This document shows positions 9,345 through 18,974 of a stretch of 64,000 nucleotides of DNA, in pieces. Each line of letters opens with the position of its first letter. Within the stretch, counting starts at the first letter, position 1. Under the pieces are notes generated by a model. The model searched no databases. It saw only the letters and a list, made by a program, of their open reading frames with translations, and was not told where the DNA came from. This stretch comes from Magicicada septendecula (taxonomy: Eukaryota > Arthropoda > Insecta > Hemiptera > Cicadidae): positions 703,918,885 through 703,982,884 of the forward strand of contig CM068367.1 in assembly GCA_034769895.1 (NCBI GenBank), in the 5' to 3' direction. The translations under genes were made by a program, and so were the position numbers.

Positions 9345-9767
9345 AGTATGTATATCTGTATAAGATTTAACGTAGTAATTCAACCACGGAAATGATTGAT
9401 GGTATTTTCTTTTCTATTTTATGTAATTGTTAAAAAAGTAAGTCGAACAGTAAATCTATTTGTTCCATCATATAAAATGTTTTAGCGTAGTTATTTCATC
9501 ATTACCACTTCCTCATGTTCTGTGCTAAAATATTCGTCTAACGTTCCGGGTTCTTCTGAATTATTATGGGGAGGTAGTCAGATTGCAAAATTGTCCCATT
9601 TTTTTTATTAAGGTAGAGTGTTAAGGTTTCGATATTTAACCAAAAATATCGTGGCGACTCTGGGCTTCTGATTAAAATTTAAAAAGATAAGTAAGTGAAA
9701 AGATCACAGGTAAGTTTCTGGCAGTATTTTTATTTTAATTTATTTCGATTAAGTTTGTTTCTCAACA

Positions 9768-10208
9768 AATAATATAACCAAACATATAAGAATTTACCCT
9801 CTGTGAACTGTAGTAGCAGTATAAGTGTGAACCTTATATGTCTTTTGGTAGTTCCCCAAATTTTCGGGCGGTCACGGCTTCACCGAACCCTGACCGTGGA
9901 TTTATGTAAGTATATTCTAAATTGGTGAACATAGAAATTAACCGGGGGGGGGGGGGTAACTCAGGGGAAACTACATAACTATGGAACAGCGGCTATCATC
10001 GAAGGTGGTGATAGTGCCGTTTTAAGGGTGTGTGAATCATTTTAGTAGGATTACTGGTGTCCTTGGACATCAGTAATGCCGAATTTTTTATAACGCTGAA
10101 CCAAGAACGGTATAGGCAGCGTCTATACCATATATATGTAAACTTCAGTTCTTGGGGATGCAAATGGGCACCACAGTCCAACACCAGGAAACAATAGTGT
10201 GTGTGTGG
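9768..10208 (+). mobile_element. N2, middle internal segment
   Basis: Resumes N2 after N1. It parallels N1 from about 5480 to 5890, including the shared tail caatagtgtgtgtg. It carries a G-run of 14 bases (9943-9956) and the second copy of the structured RNA domain. Collinearity ends at about 10208, where the truncated gypsy element A begins. Confidence 0.65.
9868..10175 (+). ncRNA. N2 copy of the structured RNA domain
   Basis: Hairpin a: CGGTCA 9869-9874 with TGACCG 9891-9896, capped by CGG/CCG. Closing helix: CAGCG 9987-9991 with CGCTG 10094-10098. Branches: CTATCA 9993-9998 with TGATAG 10009-10014, and TTACTGGTGTCC 10051-10062 with GGACATCAGTAA 10065-10076. Third arm: CCAAGAAC 10101-10108 with GTTCTTGG 10148-10155, holding GGTATAG/CTATACC inside. 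Relative to N1 several pairs change on both sides together (for example A-T to G-C and T-A to C-G in hairpin a, and G-C to A-T in the third arm). Confidence 0.6.
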
Positions 10209-10289
10209 AAAAGGAGCTGGCCGTTACAAGCCAGGGGCACAGATAACGCATCTGTGCATAAGGCAAACGCTCGATCTGGTTTATCCGGC

Positions 10290-11319
10290 GGGTGGTTACC
10301 TAATTGTAACTGGGTATAACAGAGATACTATTAACTTCCGTAATTATAAAAGGAACCCTATCGAGTTCTTGAAGAGGGTGGAAGAGTTAATCATCAAAAA
10401 TTGAGAGACCCGGTGGACAACAATAAGAGGAATGCTGGACGAAATGTTCAAGGAGACTTACGACAACTGGTGGATTGCCACCAGACCAGACATACAAAGC
10501 ATTCAAGAATTTAAGACCCAGTTCAAGGCTAAATACTGGTCTGAATCGACTCAGAACATGGTCCGCAATAACCTGAGCAACGGGAGGTATGAAAATCAAA
10601 ATGGACAATCTCTCACCTCCTACTTCTTGGGAAAAATCTGCATGGCCAGGAATTTGGAACCACGTATACCAGAAGAGTGCCTGGTAATACAGTGATCTTA
10701 CCACTACGACGACGCCATCCAAAAAGCACGGATGTACAGCCAGGTAAAGACCATCCAAGACATGGCTAGCTTATTGGAAAGCCATGAGCACGAGTGGCAG
10801 TACAGAAAAAATAGAGTGTCCAGTTTCAGGAATAATAGAACCAATGATGGACAATTATCACCAAACCAACAGGGAGATAATAAGCCACCGGTAAACAACC
10901 CTAACAATTATCAAGGGAACCCACGGGGCAATAACGCGCCCAGAAATTTTAACAGAAATGGAAACAATAATAATAACAACTTCAGGAACAACTACAGGGA
11001 TAACTACCCATCGAATGGTTACAACAACAATTATCGCCCTGGAAACAATAACAATAACCATAACAATAATCAAGGATACCGGCCACAGGTAAATTACATG
11101 AGGGGACAAAGACAACGGAGTCCAGGAAGAAACTATCCCCCATCTAACTATCGGCGAACGTACTTTAACCAGGTACCCGATACAAGAAGTCACCCATTCG
11201 AAGAAGATCCCAGGAACAGCGTGGATGACCGGAACAATCGACAGGAGCCGAACGCTAACCAACCATCAAACACTAATGAAGTTAGGGACAATGAGGTCAA
11301 CCCTCATTTAAACGCTTAA
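10290..11319 (+). pseudogene. A gag polyprotein remnant
   Basis: One frame with two in-frame TGA stops (10402-10404, where B has Arg, and 10693-10695). Homology to B starts near 10300 (N-F-R-N-Y-K-R-N-P-I-E-F-L) and continues through DNWWIATRPDIQS and KYWSESTQN, which is the capsid-like part. The C-terminal third is a basic Asn/Arg/Pro/Gly tail (about 10800-11300) without a CCHC knuckle, so nucleic-acid binding probably depends on the basic tail. It ends with a TTTAAAC slippery string and a stop at 11317. The N-terminal coiled coil seen in B is lost here. Confidence 0.72.
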
Positions 11320-11355
11320 GGCCAGTGAAAACTGTGGACAGCCCATCACTGGACC
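11307..11355 (+). promoter_or_regulatory. A -1 ribosomal frameshift signal
   Basis: T TTA AAC (11307-11313) lies in gag frame as the canonical X XXY YYZ heptamer, one codon before the gag stop. After a 6-base spacer, GG-CCAGTG (11320-11327) can pair with CACTGG-A-CC (11347-11355) around a 19-base loop. The pol frame is exactly -1 and open from 11313 until a decay stop at 11454. B has the same heptamer, spacer, stem length and loop length with altered stem bases. Confidence 0.75.
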
Positions 11356-14300
11356 AATCTCTTGGGGAATGTACAACGACGAAAGATATAATCACTATAA
11401 TAACATCGCATTATCTAAAAAATATAAGAGATGAATTGGTCGAAGAAAGTAATTAACCAATGCCCAGCTGAAACAGTGAGATAGTGTACGTAAATGCCCA
11501 AATCAATGGAGTAATGTCAACATTAATGATCGACACTGGATCCAACATATCTTTAATTGACCAAATAGAGTTAAACAAAATACAACAAAAAAGTAGTACA
11601 CCTATACCAACTCTACCAATAAATAACATAACAATTATCGGTGCTACCGGCAGACAAAACAAAACTGTCCGGAAACAAGTGTCCCTGGAACTTGAAAGTG
11701 AAGGCCTAACATTTGCTATGTCTTTTCTTGTTGCCAGTGGCCTACCATTCTCAATACTTGTGGGATGTGACATACTCCGACAATATTCTGCTATAATTAA
11801 TCTAAAGCAGGGAGAAGTGTCATTAAACACGGAAAATGGAATATGGACAACCAGTATAGTGAAGGGTGTTACCTTACCTTCAATAAACCACTGTTATACA
11901 ATATTACAGAATAATTACTGTTAACAATCACAGGTAAAAATAATGACTGAATGGGAGGACGAAGAAATATGGTCAAACAAGTTGGAGGAGATCAGACAAT
12001 TCCAAAGAGAAGTACGAGATCAACCGATTAGTGCTCACCAGGCAGAGGATCTCATAAAAATTTACAATCAATACCGACACATTTTTTCTGATGCCCCGGG
12101 AAAGGTAAAAGATTATCAATATCAAATTATATTCAAGGAGCCCGTGGATTTTAAGAAAAAATCATATCCTATTGCATACTCTCAAAGAAATGCAGTGAAG
12201 GCCGAGATCAACCGGATGATGGAAGAGGATATAATAGAATTAAGCCAATCCCCGTATACAAGTCCAATAGTGGCGATACCAAAGAAGGACGGCAAGGTAA
12301 GAATATGCCTTGATGCTAGAGAAATCAACAAGATGATAGTAAATGATAGAACGTCCCCAAGCGAAATTGAAGAGATCCTTAAGAAATTCCATGGCACGAA
12401 ATACATCAGCGCATGGGATACTGTCTGCGGATACTGGCAGGTAGAGCTACACCCGAACAGTAGAAAATACTTAGCTTTTCTGTTCGATGGGAGAAACTAC
12501 TAATTCAAGAGACTGCCATTCGGACTAATTAATTCGGTTGCTGTATTCGTCCAGTGTATGGATCAGATATTGGGACAAGAGGTACTTAACTTTACTACCG
12601 TATATGTAGATGACTTGTTGATCACATCATCAAATTGGCAAGAGCACTGTAATAGAGTAGAGACAGTTTTGAAAAAATTATCAGATAACCATATTACCCT
12701 TAAGCTGGACAAATCCAAATTCATAGCCAGCAAGGTACAATTTTTAGGTTTTAATCTGACCGAAGAAGGTATCACCCCTTCAGCAGAGAAGATTGAAGCA
12801 ATACAAAGATTCCCAACACCTAAAAATAAAAAACAGCTACAATCTTTCCTTGGAATATGCAATTATTATCGGAAATTCCAGGACCATTATTCCAAGCTGA
12901 CAGCACAATTTCAAAAACAGTTATCCGCAAAAAATAAATGGACATGGGTAGCCGACCAAGACAAGGTATTTGAACAAATAAAAGAAAAATTTTTAGACAC
13001 CGTCATGCTACACGATCCGGATTTCCAAAAGCCATTTTTCATGAATTGTGATGCGAGCGACGTGAGTGTCGGTGCTGTTTTGTATCAAGAAGACGATAAA
13101 GGGCAACATATGGTCATAAGCTTTGCAAGTAGAACCCTAAATGCATGTGAGAGGAACTACCACATCATGGAAAAGGAGTTACTTAGTGTTGTATTCGCCT
13201 GCGACAAATTCAGGACATACATTTTAGGGTACAACGTAACCGTGAGGAGTGACCATCGATCAATATCTTTCCTTAAACAATGCAAGCTTAGCCATGGAAG
13301 ACTAACCCGATGGATATTACTATTGCAGGAATACCATATTAACTGGGAATACATACCAGGAAAGAAAAATATTGCTGCTGACATATTATCATGTATCAAC
13401 ATCCAGCAACAAACATTCGACGGAGAAAAAGAACTGCTAGTCAAAGTATATAACATCATTAAAGATAGAACAGATCTGGAAAGGATAACGCTGGAGATAA
13501 GCAAACAACAAAATGTGGACCCAAAGATAATGAGTATCAGAGAAAGAATACTGAAGGAAGAAGAACCCATTGTACAATATTATAAAGTACATGACAATTT
13601 ATTATTCATCAGAAATAACCCTAGCGTTGGAGAATGGAAATTAGTAATCCCATCTATAACAGAAGAACAGATAATCATGGACTACCACATCCGGTACGGC
13701 CATATGGGTGCCATGAAAGTAGTGAAGGCACTAGAGGAGCAAGTATATATCAAGAGTATCTATCGAAAGGTAAGCCAAACCATACAAAAATGTCTCATCT
13801 GTCAAATGGTGAAATGCAACAATGCTAAAAAGGAGGGTATGATGATACCCATAATATCAAGCCAAAAATTAGAAAGAGCATTTCTTGATATTTGTGGTCC
13901 GTTTCCTCGCAGTGGAGGAAGACACAGATTTAAATTCATAATCATTATATTCGATCACTTCACCAAATATACCAAATTATATTCTATTAACCGTGCTACT
14001 ACCAAGAAAATCATTGAAATTATATTGAACAACTTTATACCAGAAGTGGGAAAACCTACGGCCATAATATCCGATCATGGAACCCAGTTTAAAGGAAATT
14101 TGTGGAAAAATAAACTCTGGGAACATGGTATCAAAACATACAAAACATCTGTTTATCAACCCCGCAGTAACCCAGCTGAGAGAGTGCTTAGAGAAGTGGG
14201 CCGAATTCTGAGGACCTACTGCCATAATAAACAAAAGGAGTGGCACAATTACCTAAAGTCCACTGAAGAATTTATAAATCTTGCTTACCACAACTTCACT

Positions 14301-14694
14301 GAAACCACACCATACTCAATGATGTTTGAACGACCACCACCTAGAGAGATAAACGATTTAATTAAATTTCCCACCAATGCCGAATACCAATTTGAAAAGA
14401 GAAGAATTTATAACAAAATTGCTGAGAAAGTAGAGCAGCAGAAAAATAAATACTATAAGAACCATCCACATACGATCAAGTACCAGATAGGGGAGAGTGT
14501 ATTAATAAAGAACAGGGAATTACTCAGCTCCATAGAAGGCATTACGAAGAAGTTACTATTGCTATATGTAGGGCCGTACACTATCACACAAGACAAGGGC
14601 AATAACACATGAAATAACCAACCCCACCACCCAGAAAATAAAGGGGGTATATAACCAAGCATCGATTAAAAAATACTATGACAGTCAAACTTAA
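11313..14694 (+). pseudogene. A pol polyprotein (protease, RT, RNase H, integrase), broken
   Basis: The order is normal. Protease: MIDTGSNISLID near 11527, and a flap-end L-V-G-C-D-I-L. RT: R-I-C-L-D-A-R-E, and Y-V-D-D-L-L with catalytic Asp at about 12606. RNase H: N-C-D-A-S-D, and the Y-I-P-G-K-K-N-x-A-A-D end. Integrase: H-x4-H...C-x2-C finger, then a D,D-35-E core with LDICGPFP, ISDHGTQFKG and S-N-P-A-E-R. It ends in a G-P-Y-x-I segment; no chromodomain is seen. Breaks visible: TAA 11454, TGA 11469, TAA 12501 (Gln in B), and a 2-base loss near 14610 that moves the last 27 codons out of frame. It is expressed, when intact, by the -1 shift described above. Confidence 0.85.
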
Positions 14695-14836
14695 CTGAAA
14701 AGAATTCAAGTTGAAAAAAGCCAACCAAAGTAATTTAAAATAAAAAGAAAATAATAATACAAGCAGATAAGGTTGCTGATAAATAATAATGAAAAAATAT
14801 ATATAAAAAATGAATTTCAAAATTCAAAAAGGTTAT

Positions 14837-15112
14837 GTAAGGACAGCTTACACAGATAATTCAAGAATATTTTAGACCAATAATAAAATGGAGAAATAAA
14901 ATTACCAAGGATCCACATAAAGTAAGAAACACTAACTTACTATAATCTTTGAATAAAAATTAATAATAAGGGAGTGAGGTTACAAAACATTCCTAACAGA
15001 ATAAGATTAAGTTACAATAATCTTTAGCCAAAATATGAGGCACAAAAAAGCAAAACATACTATAATGGAATAAGCTACAAAAATTCCTAACTAGTAAGGA
15101 ACACTAACTTAC
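14837..15112 (+). repeat. A palindrome array GTAAG-N5/N9-CTTAC
   Basis: Three copies: GTAAG-5-CTTAC at 14837-14851, then GTAAG-9-CTTAC at 14922-14940 and 15094-15112. The 9-base spacers read close to aaacactaa. B has the same order of spacings (5, 9, 9) in the same place. The arms could be a dimeric protein site or small RNA hairpins. Confidence 0.6.
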
Positions 15113-15524
15113 TATGATATTTAAAAAGTTATGAAAAAAAAAGTATCAATCAAAATGATCAACCTCCACTACTATTTAGAATGAGATGGGAAATAAGATT
15201 AAGAAAACCAATGATCAAAAAACGAAATAAATAAAATAAACATTCTAAGAGTTGTAATATGAATTGAGATGAAACAAAAAGTAATTAAAAATGAATAAAA
15301 AATGTGAATTGTATCAATAAAAAGCAATGCTTCAAGTGTTATCAAGTAGTATCTATAAAGAAAGATGAAAAAATATATGACTCAAACTGAGCAATTATGA
15401 AATACAAAGGTAAAAGATTCCCAACAAATGTTATGATTATTATTATTATGTTGAGTCACGAGATGACTGTATTTAAGATTCATTAATTGAGATTGACTGT
15501 TGAATAAGTCCAGCAATCATGTTA

Positions 15525-15555
15525 CTGAGCAGGGATGAGGTTCCCCTGATCTCAG
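15525..15555 (+). promoter_or_regulatory. A 3' region hairpin shared with B
   Basis: CTGAG 15525-15529 pairs with CTCAG 15551-15555, and AGGG 15531-15534 with CCCT 15544-15547. B has CTGAG/CTCAG and AGAG/CTCT at 32930-32960: one base pair has changed on both sides (G-C to A-T). It sits about 320 bases before the LTR. Confidence 0.55.
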
Positions 15556-16594
15556 AATAAGAGTAGTTTTGAGACGGAGTTAAGTAAGCCAATAGAGCCC
15601 ATCCGAATCGATTGCAGCTACCAAGTAAATTTCGTTAGGGAAAATAAGATTTATAGGGAATAATTTATAATAAAAAATCAATAAGCCAGTTCGTAATAAG
15701 AAAAAATGACGAAGAAAAGAATCAGAAGAAAGGAAATAAAAGATACAGAATTAAGCATAAAGAATCGAGTGAGAAGCAGGAGAATTTAAGAAGAAAATGA
15801 TACAATACAATTGATAATTTCATCAAACTTAGAATCACGTTTTATAAAATGATCAATTTTGGTGGGAGAGCATTATATAACATCACCAAATTCAGATAAA
15901 TTTTGATAACAATAAGTATGTATAAAAAATGCTAAATGATGATGATTGAATAAATAAATTATGTGGAGAATAAAAAATAAATAAAGGGTAATTAACATGG
16001 AAGGAGAAGGTGTAATAAACCGAAAGTGATTAATAAAGAAAATCAAATAATAGACTGACAGACAAACGACATTGACCCAACCCCAGAGATTGGCCAGTTA
16101 AGAAACCAGAATAAAGAAAACAAGACGAATGAAGGAGAAGAAGAATGAAAACCAAGAGAGAACCAACCCACGAGGAAGAAAACAAAATGAAACACGTCAA
16201 GAAGACCAAACAAGTAATAAAAAATAGAGAAGGGAGAAGTAATGTAATCCAAAATAATAAAGAAAATGAAACCGGTTAAGAGCCAAAACTATTAATGATT
16301 GTTAGTATTGATAAAATGACAATTATAAACAGTCAGTAATATGAAACAATGTATAAAAGTACACTAACCAAAGAGTTAGGGATATATGTAATTTGTTAAC
16401 AAAGAAAGACACAATATTAATAATGTTATATAGATAGTGTGTAGAGAAAGAGAATAAAATGATGAGAAATAAATGGAAGTTGAATTAGTGAAAGTGATTT
16501 ATCCTAGAGTGATATAATACTAAAGAAACACTAAGTAAATTATAATGAACACTAAATAATTTAAGAAAGTGCAAGTGAAAAATAAATACAAATA

Positions 16595-18974
16595 CAGTAA
16601 TCCCTCGTCAGCCGCGGGTTCTCCAATCGCGGAATTCATTTATACGCGGTTTTATAAATGCGCAGTAGTTTCCAACTGCGGGGCTGGAATTCGCTTATAC
16701 GCGGTTTGTAGTAGCATCCGCTAGGCAGCACTTTGTGCACACATATCCCTTCAAATCGGATTGAAGTCAGTCAGTCGCGCGTTGCTCTTCTGCCATGACG
16801 TATTGCGTGTTCTTTAGTTTTTAGTGTGCGTTGTTCTTATTATCTAGTGTTAATTTACTCTTTTATAAACTATCCTTTCGTCATAATGTGTTCCAAACGT
16901 TCGCAAAACATAATTGGCGGTGATAAGCTAGCCAAAAGGGCTAGGAATGTACTACCGCTGGAGAAAAAGCTCGATGTTTTGAACAGGTTAGGGCGCGGTG
17001 AGAGTGCTGTGTCTGTGGCCAGGTTAATGGCTGTCAACGAGTCAACTATAAGAACAATAAAAAAAGTGAAGAAACAATAAAAGCTAGTGTTGCTAGTGGA
17101 ACTGCTTCTAGTGCTAAAGTTACCTTTATGCCTCGTGATCCCATTATTGAAAAGATGGAAAAGGCACTTAATGTTTGGATCGAAGACCAAACACAAAAGA
17201 AAGTTCCTTTAAGTAGCTTAGTTATACGTGAAAAGGCACTGAGAATATACAAACATTTAGAGCAAGGTGTTGGCCAATCTAAATTTCAAGCTAGTAAGAG
17301 ATGGCTTGCTCGCTTCGTCCACCGCCATAGCCTTCACAACTTGAAAATAGTGGGAGAAACAGCCTCAGCTGACCATAGCGCTGCTGAGAGTTATCCTGAA
17401 CAATTAAAAAAAATTAATTGAAGATAAAGGATATTTGCCGGAACAGGTATTTAACACAGACGAAACAGGTCTGTATTGGAAGCGCATGCCCAACAGGACA
17501 TACATCTCTAAAGCTGAACGCTCTGCACCAGGTTTCAAGGCCTCGAAAGACTGTATCACCCTGCTCTTGTGTGCTAATGCTTCTGGTGACTGTATGGTGA
17601 AACCAATGTTAGTGTATCGATCGCCGAACCCACGTGCCTTGAAAGGAAAAAACAAATGTCATCTTCCAGTGTTTTGGCATGCAAACAAGGAAGCATGGGT
17701 GACAGGTGCATTGTCAATGGACTGGCTGAATAACTGCTTCGTTCCTGATGTTGAACGGTATCTATCCAAGAAAAACTTAACCTTCAAGGTTCTCCTGATC
17801 TTAGATAACGCTCCAGGACACCCCGAGGCTCTCCAGTTCGCCCATCCGAATGTTGAAGTTGTATTTCTGCCCCCAAATACTACTTCACTCATACAACCGA
17901 TGGACCAAGGAATTATCAAAACATTCAAGCGATACTATACACAACGCACATTCAACAGGATACTGGAAGCTATGGAGAATGACCCAAGTCTGACAGTCAC
18001 TGATTGCTGGAAACTGTTCAACATCACTGACTCCATCACCATTATTAAAGACTCTCTTGACGAAGTAAAACAGTCAACTTTGAATGCCTGTTGGTCCAAG
18101 CTGTGGAAGGAGTGTGTTAATCAACGTTTGCAACACAAACTCCCAGCTGTTAAGGATATTGTAGATGTTACAAGACGTCTGGGAGGTGAAGGATTGGCAG
18201 ACATGAAAGATGACGACGTCGAAGAACTTCTTCAGTCACACAAGGAGGAGTTGAATGAAGATGAATTGGAAGAAATAATACAATCGAGTGAGGATGGGGA
18301 TGATGACGAGGAGGACAAAGAAGAACAGAGAGAAATGACGTCTTCTAGCCTAAGCAAAGGAATACTTTTGGCTAACAATCTCGCTGAATTTTTTCTTGAC
18401 ATCGATCCCATCATGGAGCGGAGTATAAAATTCAAACGGGGTTTGAAGGATTTATTATCTCCATACAAGCAGCTTCAGAAGGAGTTTCAAAATAAAATGA
18501 AGCAGACTTCTCTTTTATGCTATTTTAAATCATCTGGTGGCAAGTCAACTGACGTCCCTTACCCTTCCACAAGTGCCGATTCCCATGCCTCGATTTAAAA
18601 TTGTTTTGATTAAAATTTTAAGTTGTAAATTGTAGTAAGCTATAAAACTGGACTTACTTAGCACTGAAAACTAGCCACTATTTTTTCCTTGTCTTAGCGG
18701 CTTTTTCGTTATAATGTAATACAGTATGTATTTTGAAAATTTTTATAATTTAAATAACTGTCAGCTATTTGAAATCATTGGACTGGTTTTATACATTCGA
18801 ACAATGTAGTGTATACTGTATAATAAAGAGTTGTACAGTATTTTATATTTCTGGCTTTGTTTCAGATTCCCCTAACCTTACTTTTCCCATATAAAGTTAA
18901 CTTCACCAACCGCAGATTCACTAATTGCGATGTTTTGTAGGAACCTAACCCCCGCAGTTGGTGAGGGAATACTG
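16595..18974 (+). mobile_element. Tigger (pogo-type) DNA transposon
   Basis: A 2380-bp element flanked by TA dinucleotides (16593-16594 and 18975-18976). Terminal inverted repeats begin CAGTAATCCCTCGTCAGC on the left and, read inward, CAGTATTCCCTCACCAAC on the right. This is the usual Tigger end. One transposase gene in two-frameshift condition lies inside. It is inserted in A's 3' LTR, so it is younger than A. Confidence 0.93.
16886..18598 (+). pseudogene. Tigger transposase, two frameshifts
   Basis: A DDE transposase of the pogo/CENP-B family. The N-terminal psq-type helix-turn-helix spans about residues 1-60 (basic start, L-G-R-G-E-S, V-N-E-S-T-I-R-T-I-K-K). A CENPB-type second DNA-binding domain follows (about 17128-17400). 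The DDE core has N-T-D-E-T-G-L, L-I-L-D-N-A-P-G-H and a T-S-L-I-Q-P-M-D-Q-G motif with the third acidic position. The tail is acidic (18230-18330). Breaks: the frame changes between about 17060 and 17128, and again in an A-rich run near 17405-17415. All catalytic residues are still visible, so inactivation looks recent. I start at the ATG at 16886, which opens the HTH directly. Confidence 0.9.

Larger units (their letters stand above)
1545..9767 (+). mobile_element. N1, long-LTR retroelement without polymerase
   Basis: Two direct LTRs (1545-2774 and 7990-9767) bound an internal region of about 5.2 kb. LTRs start TGTAA and end CAACA. A primer-binding-like site (TTGGCGACC) follows the left LTR and a G-rich polypurine tract (7981-7989) precedes the right one. 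The flanks both read AATAATA (1538-1544 and 9768-9774), so a 4-5 bp target duplication is plausible, although low-complexity sequence makes its exact length uncertain. The internal region codes only for two Asn-rich proteins of unknown function and has no RT, RNase H or integrase. N1 would therefore need enzymes from another element. It inserted into a relative, N2. Confidence 0.82.
7990..9767 (+). repeat. N1 right LTR, split by a PLE fragment
   Basis: Matches the left LTR from TGTAAC to CAACA. It carries a longer CA run (8180-8202) and a 509-bp insertion at 8836-9344 with a 13-bp duplicated flank. An inner primer-binding-like string (tggcgactctggg, from 9652) lies about 115 bases before the end, as in the left LTR. 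Confidence 0.85.
14695..15875 (+). other. A noncoding region between pol and 3' LTR
   Basis: AT-rich, with no env-like frame. It contains the GTAAG/CTTAC palindrome array (14837-15112), a hairpin (15525-15555) shared with B, and a purine-rich tract ggtgggagagcatta just before the LTR, the probable polypurine tract. Confidence 0.6.

Noticed and set aside
9768-10208. Possible 5' LTR of element A
   Set aside because: It is collinear with the internal region of N1 and unlike A's 3' LTR; it belongs to N2.
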